From assembly GCA_023935145.1 (NCBI GenBank), contig CM043700.1, forward strand, positions 31,683,001-31,747,000: a DNA stretch of 64,000 nt, given 5' to 3'. This document shows, in pieces, positions 11,301-21,671 of the stretch (within the stretch, counting starts at the first letter, position 1; every line of letters starts with the position of its first letter). Position numbers and translations under genes: made by a program. The stretch comes from Bretschneidera sinensis (taxonomy: Eukaryota; Streptophyta; Magnoliopsida; Brassicales; Akaniaceae). A model generated the notes under the pieces. That model saw only the letters and a program-made list of their open reading frames with translations, was not told where the DNA came from and did no database searches.

Positions 11301-12569
11301 GGCTTCACATGGAAAATACTAAAATAAATGCAATCTTGTAATATAGGCCCACGTAAAGGTAAAATAATTGCTGGATGATAAGCTACCAAACATGAATAGT
11401 CAAAGGCAAGACGAATGAATAGGGGAAAATTGAATTGGCACTTAGAAAAAGGCTGAAATAGTTTTGTAAAAGGAAATAAATTAGATTCAGGTCCATGATT
11501 CTATCCCTTCATTGGAAACCATTTCTTTGTAGCACAGGGTGGATGATAATTCTTGCTAGGCAAAAGAAACTTTATCATAGAACGGGAAAGGGAACAAAAA
11601 TTAAATGTCACATGTTGGCACTTAAAACGTTTTTCTCTGGATTGAAATTATATAGTCTATGGCCTTTTACACGAAAACTCATTCAGCAAGACTAAATGAA
11701 ATTGGCATTCAAATGAACAAGAAAAGATTCTTTGTGTTGCAAGCACCACTAAAAGTCTGGCGAAAGCCCCATTTCTCTATCTTAAGGAAAAGTTCTGACA
11801 TGAGAGTGTGCCATGACTTGCTTCACTCACTTAATTTAGCTCTGGAAGGCAATAATTGCAGCTTTGGCCATAACATTACCCTTCATTTGTCTTTATCATT
11901 TTCGACAAATGATGATTACCATGCAAATAAGCTCTACTGTTACCATTCATGGCTACCTCATAAAGTAATAAGGGTGAAACCCAACAGCAAAACTCAAAAC
12001 CAATATACTACGGTTAGAAGAAAATGAAAAAAGAAGCTAAGAGAAAACTATTAAAAAACTTATTAATACAAACTAGAGCACTTAATAGTATATCAATCAT
12101 AGCATGCAAATGAATAGCAAAAAATATAATCAGTGATCACCACACATTGCAATTATAACCAAAATCTTTAGAAGAAAACACATTTAAAGACACACGCACT
12201 CTCTCTCACACACGCACACAGACACAGACACAGACACAGTTCAAACATGATAGAGGAGCAATTAAACAAATGCCAAAAGGAGACAGATGTGAAAGGTAAA
12301 GCAAAGATAGAAACCCTAACCAGGGTCGCACTGCTGATAAAATCCTTCGACGTCTGCATAAGGGAAAAAGCCAACTAGATTTTTTAGAATGTAAACATCC
12401 AAAACCCACAAAATCCCAATAACAAAAAAAAAATTAAAAGGGAAAGAAAAGGAAGGGGATAAGAAGCAAGACCAGTGGTTAGGGCTTTGATCATGCCAGC
12501 CCTACGGCCTTTGAAATCTCTGAAAACCTCCTCTACTGTTCGCGGGTTGTACTGTGCTCCTCCGTCCAT
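2305..12569 (-). CDS. AL: Alfin1-like PHD-finger protein (5 coding exons)
   Basis: Nuclear chromatin reader of the plant Alfin1-like family; family members bind H3K4me2/3 through a C-terminal PHD finger. Coding exons on the minus strand: 12569-12473, 12353-12321, 10801-10573, 10278-10143 and 2571-2305. All introns are GT-AG, phases agree, and the sum is 762 bases (253 aa plus stop), the usual family length. The N-terminal DUF3594 domain starts [16 protein letters not shown] and runs to about residue 140. A basic Ser/Lys-rich and then acidic linker follows, then a C4HC3 PHD finger at residues 200-248 (CGAC, CDIC, WFHGTC, CPSC) and the terminal SNKRARP. Intron 4 is about 7.57 kb and contains a LINE remnant, a gypsy element and a nested MITE-like insert; the other introns are 119, 1519 and 294 bases. 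The coding sequence looks intact. Which AL paralogue it is cannot be told. Confidence 0.94.
2676..2950 (-). mobile_element. 5'-truncated LINE remnant with RNase H-like end
   Basis: A minus-strand frame of 80 codons (2948-2706) has the phrase [14 protein letters not shown], which resembles the C-terminal RNase H domain of plant L1-type elements (AN-x-x-AH-x-x-AKWA). Directly after its end the minus strand runs into an A-rich tail (AAAAAAATAAATAAAT, about 2697-2680), as expected for a LINE 3' end. It lies in intron 4 of the Alfin-like gene. No target duplication could be recognised. The LINE call is an inference from motif plus tail; a stand-alone RNase H-like gene fragment is the alternative. 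Confidence 0.55.
3880..4324 (-). repeat. 3' LTR of the gypsy element
   Basis: 445 bases, TGATGCAGG...GCATCA on the plus strand. It matches 9308-9764 along its length, for example the shared phrase TAAGTAGTCTGCTCTTCAT. It is the 3' LTR because the coding frames point left. Confidence 0.92.
4345..5934 (-). pseudogene. Gypsy RNase H end, integrase and chromodomain (broken)
   Basis: Overlapping minus-strand frames give the end of RNase H ([18 protein letters not shown], about 5850-5810), the integrase zinc-finger part (HCYACQRAK near 5480-5455), the catalytic core with the two Asp in VVDCFSKW and SDRDTMF, the [16 protein letters not shown] segment with the catalytic Glu, and a C-terminal chromodomain ([16 protein letters not shown], about 4460-4410). 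Several frameshifts and stops separate these pieces. No complete integrase can be made from it. Confidence 0.88.
5963..6405. mobile_element. Nested MITE-like insert in the gypsy RNase H region
   Basis: A 443-bp block interrupts the gypsy frame. It starts CATAGTTACCGGGA and ends TCCTGTAACTATG, so the ends are inverted copies (one mismatch and one gap over about 13 bases). The host sequence GAACAAA is duplicated on both sides (5955-5961 and 6406-6412; the eighth base differs, t against c). Host coding resumes on either side, with [15 protein letters not shown] on one side and [12 protein letters not shown] on the other. No transposase is present. The 7-8 bp duplication suits a hAT-type or Mutator-type non-autonomous element. 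Confidence 0.8.
6533..8134 (-). pseudogene. Gypsy protease/reverse transcriptase region (broken)
   Basis: The 249-codon frame 7753-7004 holds the RT fingers and palm: [29 protein letters not shown] and [16 protein letters not shown]. The catalytic YLDD is at 7014-7003 but one frame over: a one-base shift in the T-run near 7030 separates it. The thumb and connection follow in 6895-6533 ([20 protein letters not shown]). The frame at 8134-7925 is the worn protease region. Clearly inactive. Confidence 0.88.
8146..9128 (-). pseudogene. Gypsy gag with CCHC zinc knuckle (broken)
   Basis: Three overlapping minus-strand frames make up a retrotransposon gag: an N-terminal piece (9128-8913), the capsid-like core ([25 protein letters not shown] at 8856-8611, then [21 protein letters not shown]), and a zinc knuckle C-x2-C-x4-H-x4-C ([14 protein letters not shown]) at 8317-8276. 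Frameshifts join the pieces, so no intact gag remains. Confidence 0.85.
9292..9303 (-). other. Primer binding site (initiator tRNA-Met type)
   Basis: The minus strand reads TGGTATCAGAGC four bases after the 5' LTR, the usual complement of the initiator tRNA-Met 3' end used by many plant LTR elements. Confidence 0.85.
9308..9764 (-). repeat. 5' LTR of the gypsy element
   Basis: 457 bases, TGATGTTGGCG...GCATCA on the plus strand, paired with 3880-4324. It is followed outward by the AGAGG target duplication (9765-9769). Confidence 0.92.
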
Positions 12570-12911
12570 TTCCGTACACTTTCAAGAGCAACCGTTTGAA
12601 AGTTATTCAAAAATTGTAGTATTTTGTAGATAAATAAATTGAGAGAGGGGAGAGATTTCAGAGGGTATATCCAAAAACAGACATTTCAGTAGCAGAATAG
12701 AGACAGGAATGAGACTGAGATGTTTTCTAATAAAGGTGGGAAAAAAACAAAATGTAAATAGCAAAATATACAATTCTTGACCTCACAGATTAGTATTATA
12801 TTTACAGAGTCAACTAATTTTATTTTTTTAAACTTGAGACAGGAAAAAAGAACCGGAAAACGAAAGATTGGAAGATGTTAGTGGTCTGACGTGGATGATC
12901 AAGACCGCCGT

Positions 12912-12925
12912 AGGCCACGTGGCCT
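12912..12925. promoter_or_regulatory. Perfect 14-bp G-box palindrome upstream of the Alfin-like gene
   Basis: AGGCCACGTGGCCT is its own reverse complement and has CACGTG at its centre. It lies about 345 bases upstream of the Alfin-like start codon. Two further ACGT cores (TGACGTGG near 12887 and CCACGTCG near 12948) flank it. Such clusters are typical targets of bZIP/bHLH factors; control of this gene is inferred from position only. Confidence 0.55.
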
Positions 12926-13489
12926 CCATCCTTTGGCCATAGCTTTTCCACGTCGAATAGCTGGTTTTGATATTTGCGGATTTGAATCCATTTGAAAACT
13001 GGATTTCAGGTGAGATGTAGGGTCCGGTTTAGCGAAATAGGGTTCATAAACACCATGGAAGAGTATGTGCTAATGTGGACCGCAGGTGCTGTTTTCGTTG
13101 ATGGAGCATTAGACCACAACAACCTCCATCAAACGAAGTGTGTGATTAAGAAAATGCAAATTGATCGTCGGCAGGGATGATGGAGTGGTGGGGTTCAGCT
13201 TGTCACATTTTTCGTACACGTGTCCTAATAGAGGCAAGTCATCCCAGTCTCCGGATCTGTTTAGTGGAGCCCTTTTTTGATGCGCCAAAAGAGCCAGGTA
13301 GCACCATTTCTACTGGCGAGAAACAGAGATGGATCTGCGGCGTACTAACCTGCACCCGTGCTCTCTTGTCTTAAGCCCTTATTTTGCATTTTGTGGAAAA
13401 CTCGATGTGGCTTTGGCTTTGCGTGCCTCACTGCTTCTGTTTTGAGGCAATCAATTGTGTGTTATGGACAATAGGGCTTTAGAATTTAG

Positions 13490-15015
13490 ATGGTCACGGT
13501 GAATATGGATCGGATTATCTTAAAATTTTAATTTAATTTATTTATATTAAGTTAAAAAATCTCAATTCAATCTAATTCATGAACCCATGTAACTTTCACT
13601 CAACTCAATCCATTTCAATCGGTTTGAATCATCGGATTGATATCTTTTTTTTACTAAATAATTAAACTATGCATAGTATATAATAAAAAATATTATATTA
13701 AATCTAAAAATAAATCCATTCTTATTACAAGTAAAATATGTATGTCTAACAGCACAGAGAATATTTAATAACATGAAAAATATAACAATTGTCTCATGGA
13801 CTACAATGGTTGTAGGTTATACTAAATTTGGTTTTTTGGATACTGCTAAGAAGCTTTTTGATGACATGCAAGAGAATGATGTTGTGCCATGGAATGCCAA
13901 AATTGGAGGCTACATTGAAGCCAAACTTGATAAGGATGCTTTGGCATTGTTTCATGAAATGCAAGCGAGTAATATAAAACTTAATGATATGACCATGGTC
14001 AGTTACTTATCTACATGCTCACAACTTGAAGCCTTTGATGTTAGAATATGGATTCATTATTATATTGAAAAACACAATTTTCATCTGAATATTACGCTAG
14101 GAACTGTTTTAGTTGATATGAATTTAATTTACTTTAAAAAACTGTTCGATTACGAAGGAAATCTAGATTTTTAAACAGTTGCTAATAACATATTTTAGTA
14201 ATTCAGCATTTGTTGGCTGTGCTAATGCTTTCTCATTAATCAGTCTAATTTTTAGACTATGCTTTAATGCATTTGGAAGCACTATGGAGGCTCTTAAAAG
14301 GTCACAAAGAGACAAATTGAATAGTTCAATAATGTTTGCATGAAAAGCTTCCAGCAAGTTGGTATTACTAAGCTTTATCATCAAATTAGCATTTCTTCCA
14401 TCAACATTATAGTACATTTTTTGGAATATAAGTTTATCTGCATATATTGATTCCGACTGGAATCTTGTAGGTTAGAGTGTTAATTTCTGTGTTTATTTTA
14501 TAGTTACAACGGTACAAGAAATCAAAATTTTGTTAGCATAAGTTAATTGTGCGTCAATTTATTCTGATTGAAGTTATGTTTAAGAATAATTATGAAAACT
14601 ATTTCATAACTTGAAATCAATACTTGTTTCTAGTGTAAATATTTGAAACTAAAATCTGGGTAATTAGAAAGTATGAAACTTGTTTGGACATTGGAGTATT
14701 TGCTACATATAATTTTACATACTAGTAGCAATTAAAATGGACATTTTATGATTATTTATTTTACAATTATACTATAATTATTTATACACTATTTTATATT
14801 CAATAAATATAAAATACAAAATTATATATTTGATCGGGTTATCTGTTTGGATCGGGTTGAAAATTTTGAACCCATGACTCAACTTAACCGACCAAGTTCA
14901 AAATATTTTCAATTCAACCCAATTCAACCTAATATCTAAAAAAAATAACCTTATCTAACCTATTATATCAGTTTAGGTCGAGTTCATGAGTCAATCAAAT
15001 TTTATACTCACCCCT
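13490..15015. mobile_element. Possible transposon borders around a PPR fragment
   Basis: The left end reads CACGGTGAATATGGATCGG and the right end, on the minus strand, AGGGGTGAGTATAAAATTTG, an imperfect inverted match (GGTGAaTAT/GGTGAgTAT). Both subterminal regions are rich in worn AACCCGATC-like phrases, a look common at the ends of plant hAT- or Mutator-like non-autonomous elements. A PPR fragment lies between. No clear target duplication was found, so the borders are an inference. Confidence 0.35.
13773..14174 (+). pseudogene. PPR (PLS-type) protein fragment
   Basis: 133 codons with pentatricopeptide units: VSWTTMVVGYTKFGFLDTAK, then WNAKIGGYIEAKLDKDALAL, LFHEMQASNIKLNDMT and TVLVDMNLIYF. 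This is the PLS repeat register of organelle RNA-editing factors. Typical genes are over 400 aa with a transit peptide and E/DYW tail; none is present. The frame decays after LVDM, where a family protein would continue with a conserved repeat. It lies in AT-rich, transposon-like sequence and is best seen as a captured or decayed gene piece. Confidence 0.75.
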
Positions 15016-15789
15016 ACTTGTATAGGCTTCGAAGACGGGAATTTAGAATGACGAAAATGCCACGCTGATGAAGACAAATTCTGGAACCACTGGTTTAAAT
15101 GTTGTATCTACTAGAGCAAATTTGGCTCATCGTAGGAGGCTTTTATTATGTCAACACCAAAAGATAAGAGTAGGTTACTTTTGATCTTTTATCGGTGATG
15201 TTTGATGTTACATTAAATTCATCGTCATCATATATATGCTCCTTTATTTATGATTAATTACAAAAGTACCACTTCAAATTTTAAGGCATGAGCCTAACTA
15301 ACGAGCTTGACATTTGGAGGGCCGACGTCTAATATGGAGTAGTGATTAGTGATCAATTATTCTGTCCAACTTTCTTCGTAATGTCAAAATTGTTATTATG
15401 AAAAGTTTTGAGTGATGATGAACAAATTGAGTGTTAACAAATAAAAAAAAAATTAATTTTCCCACGTTTTTTAATTGTAGAACAAGACAATGGTTGTCTT
15501 ATCTTAATATGACCAGCTTGCCAAGAAAATTGAAATGATGCCAATCATGTTTAGAAATAGATTTAATCCAATTTCTGAAAAAACAAATATCCATCCTCAG
15601 ACCACATATGGCTATGAATTTATTTACTTCAGGGTAATCACAAAACTTTAATAAAATACTATGCACGTGCCTCTGGACCAGACACAAGTTTGGCAAAACT
15701 GTTATTACTTGGAAAGATCAACAATAAATCAATGACCTATTCTACCATATCAAACATTCAGTGTTTTTTTTTTTTTTTTTAAGAACCAC
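14175..15789. other. Intergenic, AT-rich
   Basis: Apart from the possible transposon end near 14830-15015 nothing is recognised. A T-run of about 18 lies at 15764-15781. Short frames here have no family look. Confidence 0.4.
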
Positions 15790-15947
15790 GATCATCTTCA
15801 TTTAAAAATTTAAATGAATGTCAAATTTATGATGAGATTGAATATCATCATTACAAATTCAAATTTAAATATTCTTCATTTGATGATATAACATTCAATC
15901 CCATCGTGAAATTGATTCCATTTCAATTACTAAATGAAAAAGATCAT
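15790..15947. mobile_element. Foldback MITE, copy 1
   Basis: The left arm (15790-15850) and right arm (15881-15947) are imperfect inverted copies about 60 bases long. For example GATGAGATTGAATATCATCAT on the left pairs with the complement of TGATATAACATTCAATCCC on the right. The spacer is about 30 bases. A second copy of the same family is at 23049-23226. Confidence 0.65.
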
Positions 15948-16512
15948 TATCCCTTTTCTAAATGACAAAGAATTTGGGATACATTTTATTTGCAAATTGG
16001 GTCTTAAGTTTCAGCTTAATTAGTGAAAGTTCTGAGATTCCACAAAACCAAACTTTCTGAGTTCTCGAGTCTATTGACCATTAAACATGCCAGGTAAAAG
16101 ATTAAACAGACCCATAAATATTAGACAAACAATTGTCAGAACGTCCAAAATAACAGATCAAAAGTAAAGATGCAAACAGTCCAGCATACCAAACTGAAAA
16201 CACATATTTGCATTTTTGAAGAGATTTCTTATTTCATACAAATGCCATCTAGTCAGAATTGACTAGGTAAAAAAGCGTGTATGTCAACGTCATACAGTAC
16301 ATCCCCATGGGCATTCACACTTTCCTGGTATCAGCTAAAGTTTGTTATACCAACAAAAAATTTATCAGACCTTAGCAGATACAACAGGTCTCAGCAGGCA
16401 GCAACTCACAAATTGCTTCATATAGATGCAACTTCAAAAAAAAGGTATCAAACAATTTGAGATCCTGGTATGAGCCAATTAATTAAATTTCAAGAGTTTG
16501 CATGCCAGCTAG
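15948..16512. other. Intergenic, probable 3' flank of the WAV2-like gene
   Basis: No coding feature recognised. The 3' UTR of the leftward WAV2-like gene should end in this stretch or just to its right. Confidence 0.35.
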
Positions 16513-19500
16513 TCACCTACCATTGAGATCTGAAAGCAGCATAAAATGAGTATCACAAAGTGATGAAGGGAGGTGTGTGTTATGAGTGTAGGAACTAGTA
16601 GCCCCAATGATTTTTTTTCAAGGAAGTGTTTACCACAAAGCAAAACTAGAACTTATATTCCCCAAAGTGAGCCGGATGATAAAATAGGCAATTTAGAGGT
16701 TCAGAGGAAAAACGGTCCAGAGGAATACAATCTTACACAATGTAGCCTGGTTTCATAAGAATAAGAAACGTCCCCCTCATGGTTCAGCTACAGAGCAGAG
16801 TGTTTTGTGATGATGAGTTCTGCATTTAAAAGATAACATGAATTCCCCTTTGAAGACAATTAGCAGAAAGCAGACGCCATGTGGTAAAGAATGTGTTTTT
16901 AGGCTCATCAGAGAGTGAAAGACAGAAGATGAGGAATATGCACTTCGAAAGAAATTTCCAAACAAAAATGTATATGCTCGATCAGCCCATTAAGAGTTTG
17001 TGCATCAATTTGAACTTAATAGGCCAAATATAAAGAACAAAAGATAAGGCAGAGTGCATAACAGTACATTTGGCATGTGATTCAGTGAAGATTTGATGAA
17101 CCCCAAGAATAGAAATTACCATTGTCATTTTGTGATGATTCACTTTCCTCTTTCTCTGGAACATGTTGGTCAAAGAACTGCTGAATCGTTTTCCAATAGT
17201 GGTCACCACCAGCCAGCCAAGTGTCCATATGCATGCCTGTTGGAAATTCCACAAAGACACATTGCCTGTTATGCGCAGCTGCTTTAGCATACAGCATTTG
17301 CATGTGGGATGTGGGAACCATCTCATCTTGCAGTCCGGAGAGAAAAAGGATTGGCTGCTTAACCTGCAGTTAAGAAGCTCAAATTAGGACTACAATGCAA
17401 AAATATACAGAACTAGCAAGAGATGAAATGATCAGAGCAATAGCATCAGGGAAGAAATGGGGAAAAAGCAATACTTGCCCGTTTTACTTTTCAAAGACAT
17501 TACAAACCCAAGGTACAAACATCAGAAAGCTATGCTGTCAATGCTAGAAAGCAACACGTACAAACTTTCATATTTGGCAAATCAAAAGGAGTCGAGATAA
17601 GTGAGCAGAACAGTGTATTAGTACATTATTTTCCATAAAGCTAATACATGTCAAACAGAATCATGCAAAACAATAACTCCTTCCCTTTCACTAACAAGCT
17701 TTGCATACGATCATGCACATGCTCAAATTTATAAACCAATAATGCTTAAACAAATAAAGAAAACTAATACCATGTCACACAGATATCTGACAAGGTCACT
17801 GATTTAGATGCATAAGTACAACAATTTTAAAAGAGCAATTAATGCCAAAAAAAAGACTTTCCACCAACTTGTAGCCTTACCTGGCCAATGATATCAATGG
17901 TACTCCAAGGAGAACGTACAACAAAATTAAGAAGTTTAGGACCTTTTGAACCACTTCCTCCAATAAACCACTTCAGGAAGGGCAAAAGAACTCCAGCCAT
18001 GTCTAGAATAGATGTGAAAGTGTTCTCTAGTATCAGTGCAGCAACCTGCATTGCAAAGGCAGACCAGAAAGTGATGTTCCAAAAAGATGATCTGAGATAG
18101 TGGAAAACTGTGATGAAAAATCATCAGAAAAACAGCAAAGACACATAATTTGCAAAAAAATTTGAGTGAAATGAACTTAAAATAGTTCATTTAACCGAAC
18201 AAAGTTGCCTGGGAAGCAGAAAGTGAGTGAGAATAGATCCAAGATATCCAGCCAGGACACATTATAAAAGTATTGTAGGAAAATCTTTTTCCCCGCCATT
18301 GCAAATATCAATTTACTATATCCACAGGAAGCATAAAAAATAAAGCAAACTCATCAACATTTAAATTTTAAAGGAAAAAAGGTTGGAAGTTTTCCACTGT
18401 ATAGGTAGGAACAAAAGCAACCTTAGCTGGACAACGCTAAACATCTTACTGTAGGACAAAGGAATACTGTAGGTATAACTATATTATTTTTTAAAATAAA
18501 AAAGCTACCATAGTTGATAAATTGAAATTCCATCAATACATGTCATTCAGTGATGAAATTTGTACTGTTTGCTGATATGGCACCCACACATTACACTGAC
18601 CTACTCAACCTGAACCAAGCCATTGCCCCACCTCCCAATTATCTGGGGTCATGAACATGATTACTACTTTGTCATTCCACTCTTCATATGGTACATAATT
18701 ATTTTTTCTCCCCTTAATCATACACAAACATTTTTTTTGATAAATAAATATTTTAGTAGAAGAGCACCAAGACAGTACACCAAAAAACCAGAGGCTAATT
18801 ACAATGAAAGAAATCCACAAAATCTATAAGGTCCTCACTATTTACAAAAAAAATTCAATCCAACCCAAAAATTGAGAGTTAAACCATCTATCTCAATGAT
18901 CTTAAAAGGACTCTCCACACCATCAAAGGCCTCCGGTTCCTTTCTTCCCACACCATCCAAAAAAAATAGAATGTGGAATTAATCATACGCAAACATGTCT
19001 TTGATCAGCATCTCAACCCACACATTTACAATTTTCCCCTCTTAAAACACCTAATCTTCCTCAAGAAAATAGTCATCAATCTTTTTTGCACAAGGACAAA
19101 CCACATTAGTTACCTTCTTGTAGCTTCCAAGTAGTGCTACTCCAACTTCTCAAAATGTGCATTCAATCCGACATCGTAAATTAAACCATCAATACCATTG
19201 AAGAATAATGAATGGTATTCATGTAATCTTAAGTCCTTCCAATTTGATGAATGTACACCAGTTCCAAAGCAACCCAAAAACTCATCTTCACTTCCTCCTT
19301 GCTTAAACTATTCAATTTCTCCCTCTTTCTACAAGAGTATGCAACGATGATGAATCTAATCACTGTTTGGTATCTCTTGGCCATCATTCTTATCACTCGT
19401 CATTCTTATACTGACACCCAAAAATTCTATTCCATGGATTCAGTTCGTACTACAACTAATATCCGACTTTTCTACTGCCATCCACTTACTAATTAATAAA

Positions 19501-21671
19501 TTGCTCCAGTGGTTAATTTCACCACACAAAAAAGATCATGAACTCTTATTTCCCTTCCTCGCCCCTTATTTTATAATTTTGTTGCATTTATCTACACAGG
19601 AGGAGAAAAAAACATTCCTAGTAAAAGCTTCAAACTATCTCCGCTTTAGCAAGCTTCCTTGGAGGCACATGACTCATTCTTGGAGACCATAAATAGTCAA
19701 TTCCCTAAGACTTACCTTTTAGTTCAAGGTAAGCTAAATATTGTTTTAAAATCACAGTTAACCTCACATAAAATGCTAACTACTAGATGATTTTGATGTT
19801 GTACCATAAGGCACAAAAATTTAGCAAGGACAAATCCAACTTGTATAATGTGTCAACGACCCATGTGATGTTCTAGCATCCAAAGTAAAACAAAAACTTC
19901 AGTACACTCGATTCACAACGCATAATTTTTTCTACATTGCAACTCAAACAACAGAGTTGGTAATAAAATGGTGTTGAATGGATGAGGATCCCATTTCCTT
20001 CCCCCACCTTTTTTTTTTCTTTCTCTGGCACCCAAAATAGGAGAAAACAAACAACAATAAAAAATTTACTTGGGTGGTACCTTGTCAGGATTGTTTTTGG
20101 TAAGCACAGACCCAACAGCGCCCCCTAGAGACCTTCCAAACACAACTATTCTAGATGTGTCAATGTCAGTCCTCTGAGAAAGATGATCCAAAGCAGCCTA
20201 AACATAAACAAGTAAAAGCATTACAATCAAGAACATTTTAGAGTTTTAACAGCAGAGCTTGTCAAAAATACAAGAATGAAGAGAAAAGCAAACCTGAGCA
20301 TCCCTTGTAATTCCATGCTGAGAAGGATAGCCATCACTTGCCCCATAACTGTTTATGAAAATGAAGCATTAAAATCCATCCAAGTAGATGAGCAGCATGC
20401 ATAGACTTATCCAGATGGAATTTCAGATGCCAATTACATAAAAAAAGCCACAACAGAAAACTATTTGCAATGATATAGCTGATACGTACCCTCGATATGA
20501 AAGCATGAACACATTGCAATGCAACCTCTGTAACATTATTCGAACCATTTCGAGACGGTGAGCAATATCTGCAAGTCAGTAGTTAAGGCGACAAGGCAAC
20601 AACTGAACTCAACCAAGATAAATTTAAAAAAAAATACAGCCCAATGCCAAATGAACCGGTTAAGTACACTAAGTAACAAACAAAAACTTTCATCAACGTC
20701 CCCAAGCAACAGTAATGGTGACAATGACATTATTTAGGATACTTCCAGCATTCTCTTGGAAAAACAGAATGGTTGGACCTGCAAAATCAACAGAAGTAAC
20801 TTCTAAGACTCAAAAATATTTAGTATCTTAATAATCCATCCGGAATGAGTAAAACACTAATTGAAAAGGATACAAGTACTAAAGTGGTCTCATTCAATTT
20901 TAGATGAACTTCTGTTAACAGAAATCTGTAGGAGAAGTATTTTTCATTTCCACTCTAATTTTCAGGTGATCACTAGCTTCTAAACCTAACTGAAAACAAC
21001 AAGAAGGACAATGAAAATAGTTATGTGAAACACTTTTAGTAGATGAACCCAAGGTCTATTGAGCTCAAATCAACCGAAAATGAGCTAAGACCACGTTTGG
21101 CAGTACGAAACTGGGCTTTATTTGAACCATTATAAGCTTCCTTTAACGTGAAACTGTTCTAGCGGGTTAATGGGCTATTAAACTTTTAGTGTGAAACTGT
21201 TTTAGCAGATTCAACGCTATTGAACTCAAAATTGTCCAAAGTGATCGACAGAAGCAATTTTGCAGCCTGAAACAGTGAAAACCCGCTAGGTCTCGAATCC
21301 AACGGAAAACCAAACCCTAATTAACTCAAGAAATGACAATTCTACTAAGAAAGGGACTGAAACTGAACCCAACAAAACAATTACTTCAAAAAAAATAAAA
21401 GAATAAGGGATCCGAGAAGAAATTAGATCGAACCTCGGCATTCTGGGAAGAGCTTGATGAACCAGGCGTGGAGGCGGACCCCATCGGAGGATTGAAGCCA
21501 GACATCCTCGTAGATGAGGCGGAGCCGGGCCGGGGTTATCGGGTAGGACTTGGTGAGACCCGGCAGCACCGGCACGTACACTAGTCTCTCCTGAAAGGCC
21601 ACCAGCAGCGCCATGCCCGCCACCACCATGCCCCCAACTCCGTACAACAACGCACTCACGTACGACACCAT
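16513..21671 (-). CDS. WAV2: WAV2/BEM46-type alpha/beta-hydrolase
   Basis: Membrane-anchored alpha/beta-hydrolase; the Arabidopsis member WAVY GROWTH 2 restrains root bending, and its substrate is unknown. Minus-strand exons: 21671-21434, 20778-20743, 20568-20490, 20348-20294, 20197-20081, 18045-17881, 17363-17120, and a proposed 16529-16513. All introns are GT-AG and phases agree (951 bases, 316 aa). If the last donor is not used, the frame runs to a stop at 17082 (323 aa). The start MVSYVSALLYG leads into a membrane segment (about residues 4-26) and FQERLVYVPVLPG. Catalytic triad by motif: Ser159 in FGRSLGG, Asp243 in LQDEMVP and His275 in GMHMDTW. ILENTFTSILDMAGVLLPF is strongly family-like. 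The intron between exons 5 and 6 holds a LINE insertion. Exons 1-7 are secure; the C-terminus is not. Confidence 0.92.
18714..18996 (-). mobile_element. 5'-truncated LINE with 18-bp target duplication
   Basis: Insert 18732-18978 (247 bp) lies between TTAATCATACACAAACAT (18714-18731) and TTAATCATACGCAAACAT (18979-18996), an 18-bp target duplication with one difference. On the minus strand the insert ends TATTTATCAAAAAAAA, a poly-A tail, and begins inside a worn L1-type 3' coding end (GTGTGGGAAGAAAGGAACC). This is the full signature of target-primed reverse transcription. It lies within a WAV2-like intron and does not touch splice sites. Confidence 0.88.

Noticed and set aside
11495..12027. Two overlapping frames within Alfin-like intron 2
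   Set aside because: They lie in intron sequence and show no family features.
12992..13374. Two adjoining short plus-strand frames upstream of the PPR fragment
   Set aside because: No family features; likely chance in a GC-richer promoter stretch.
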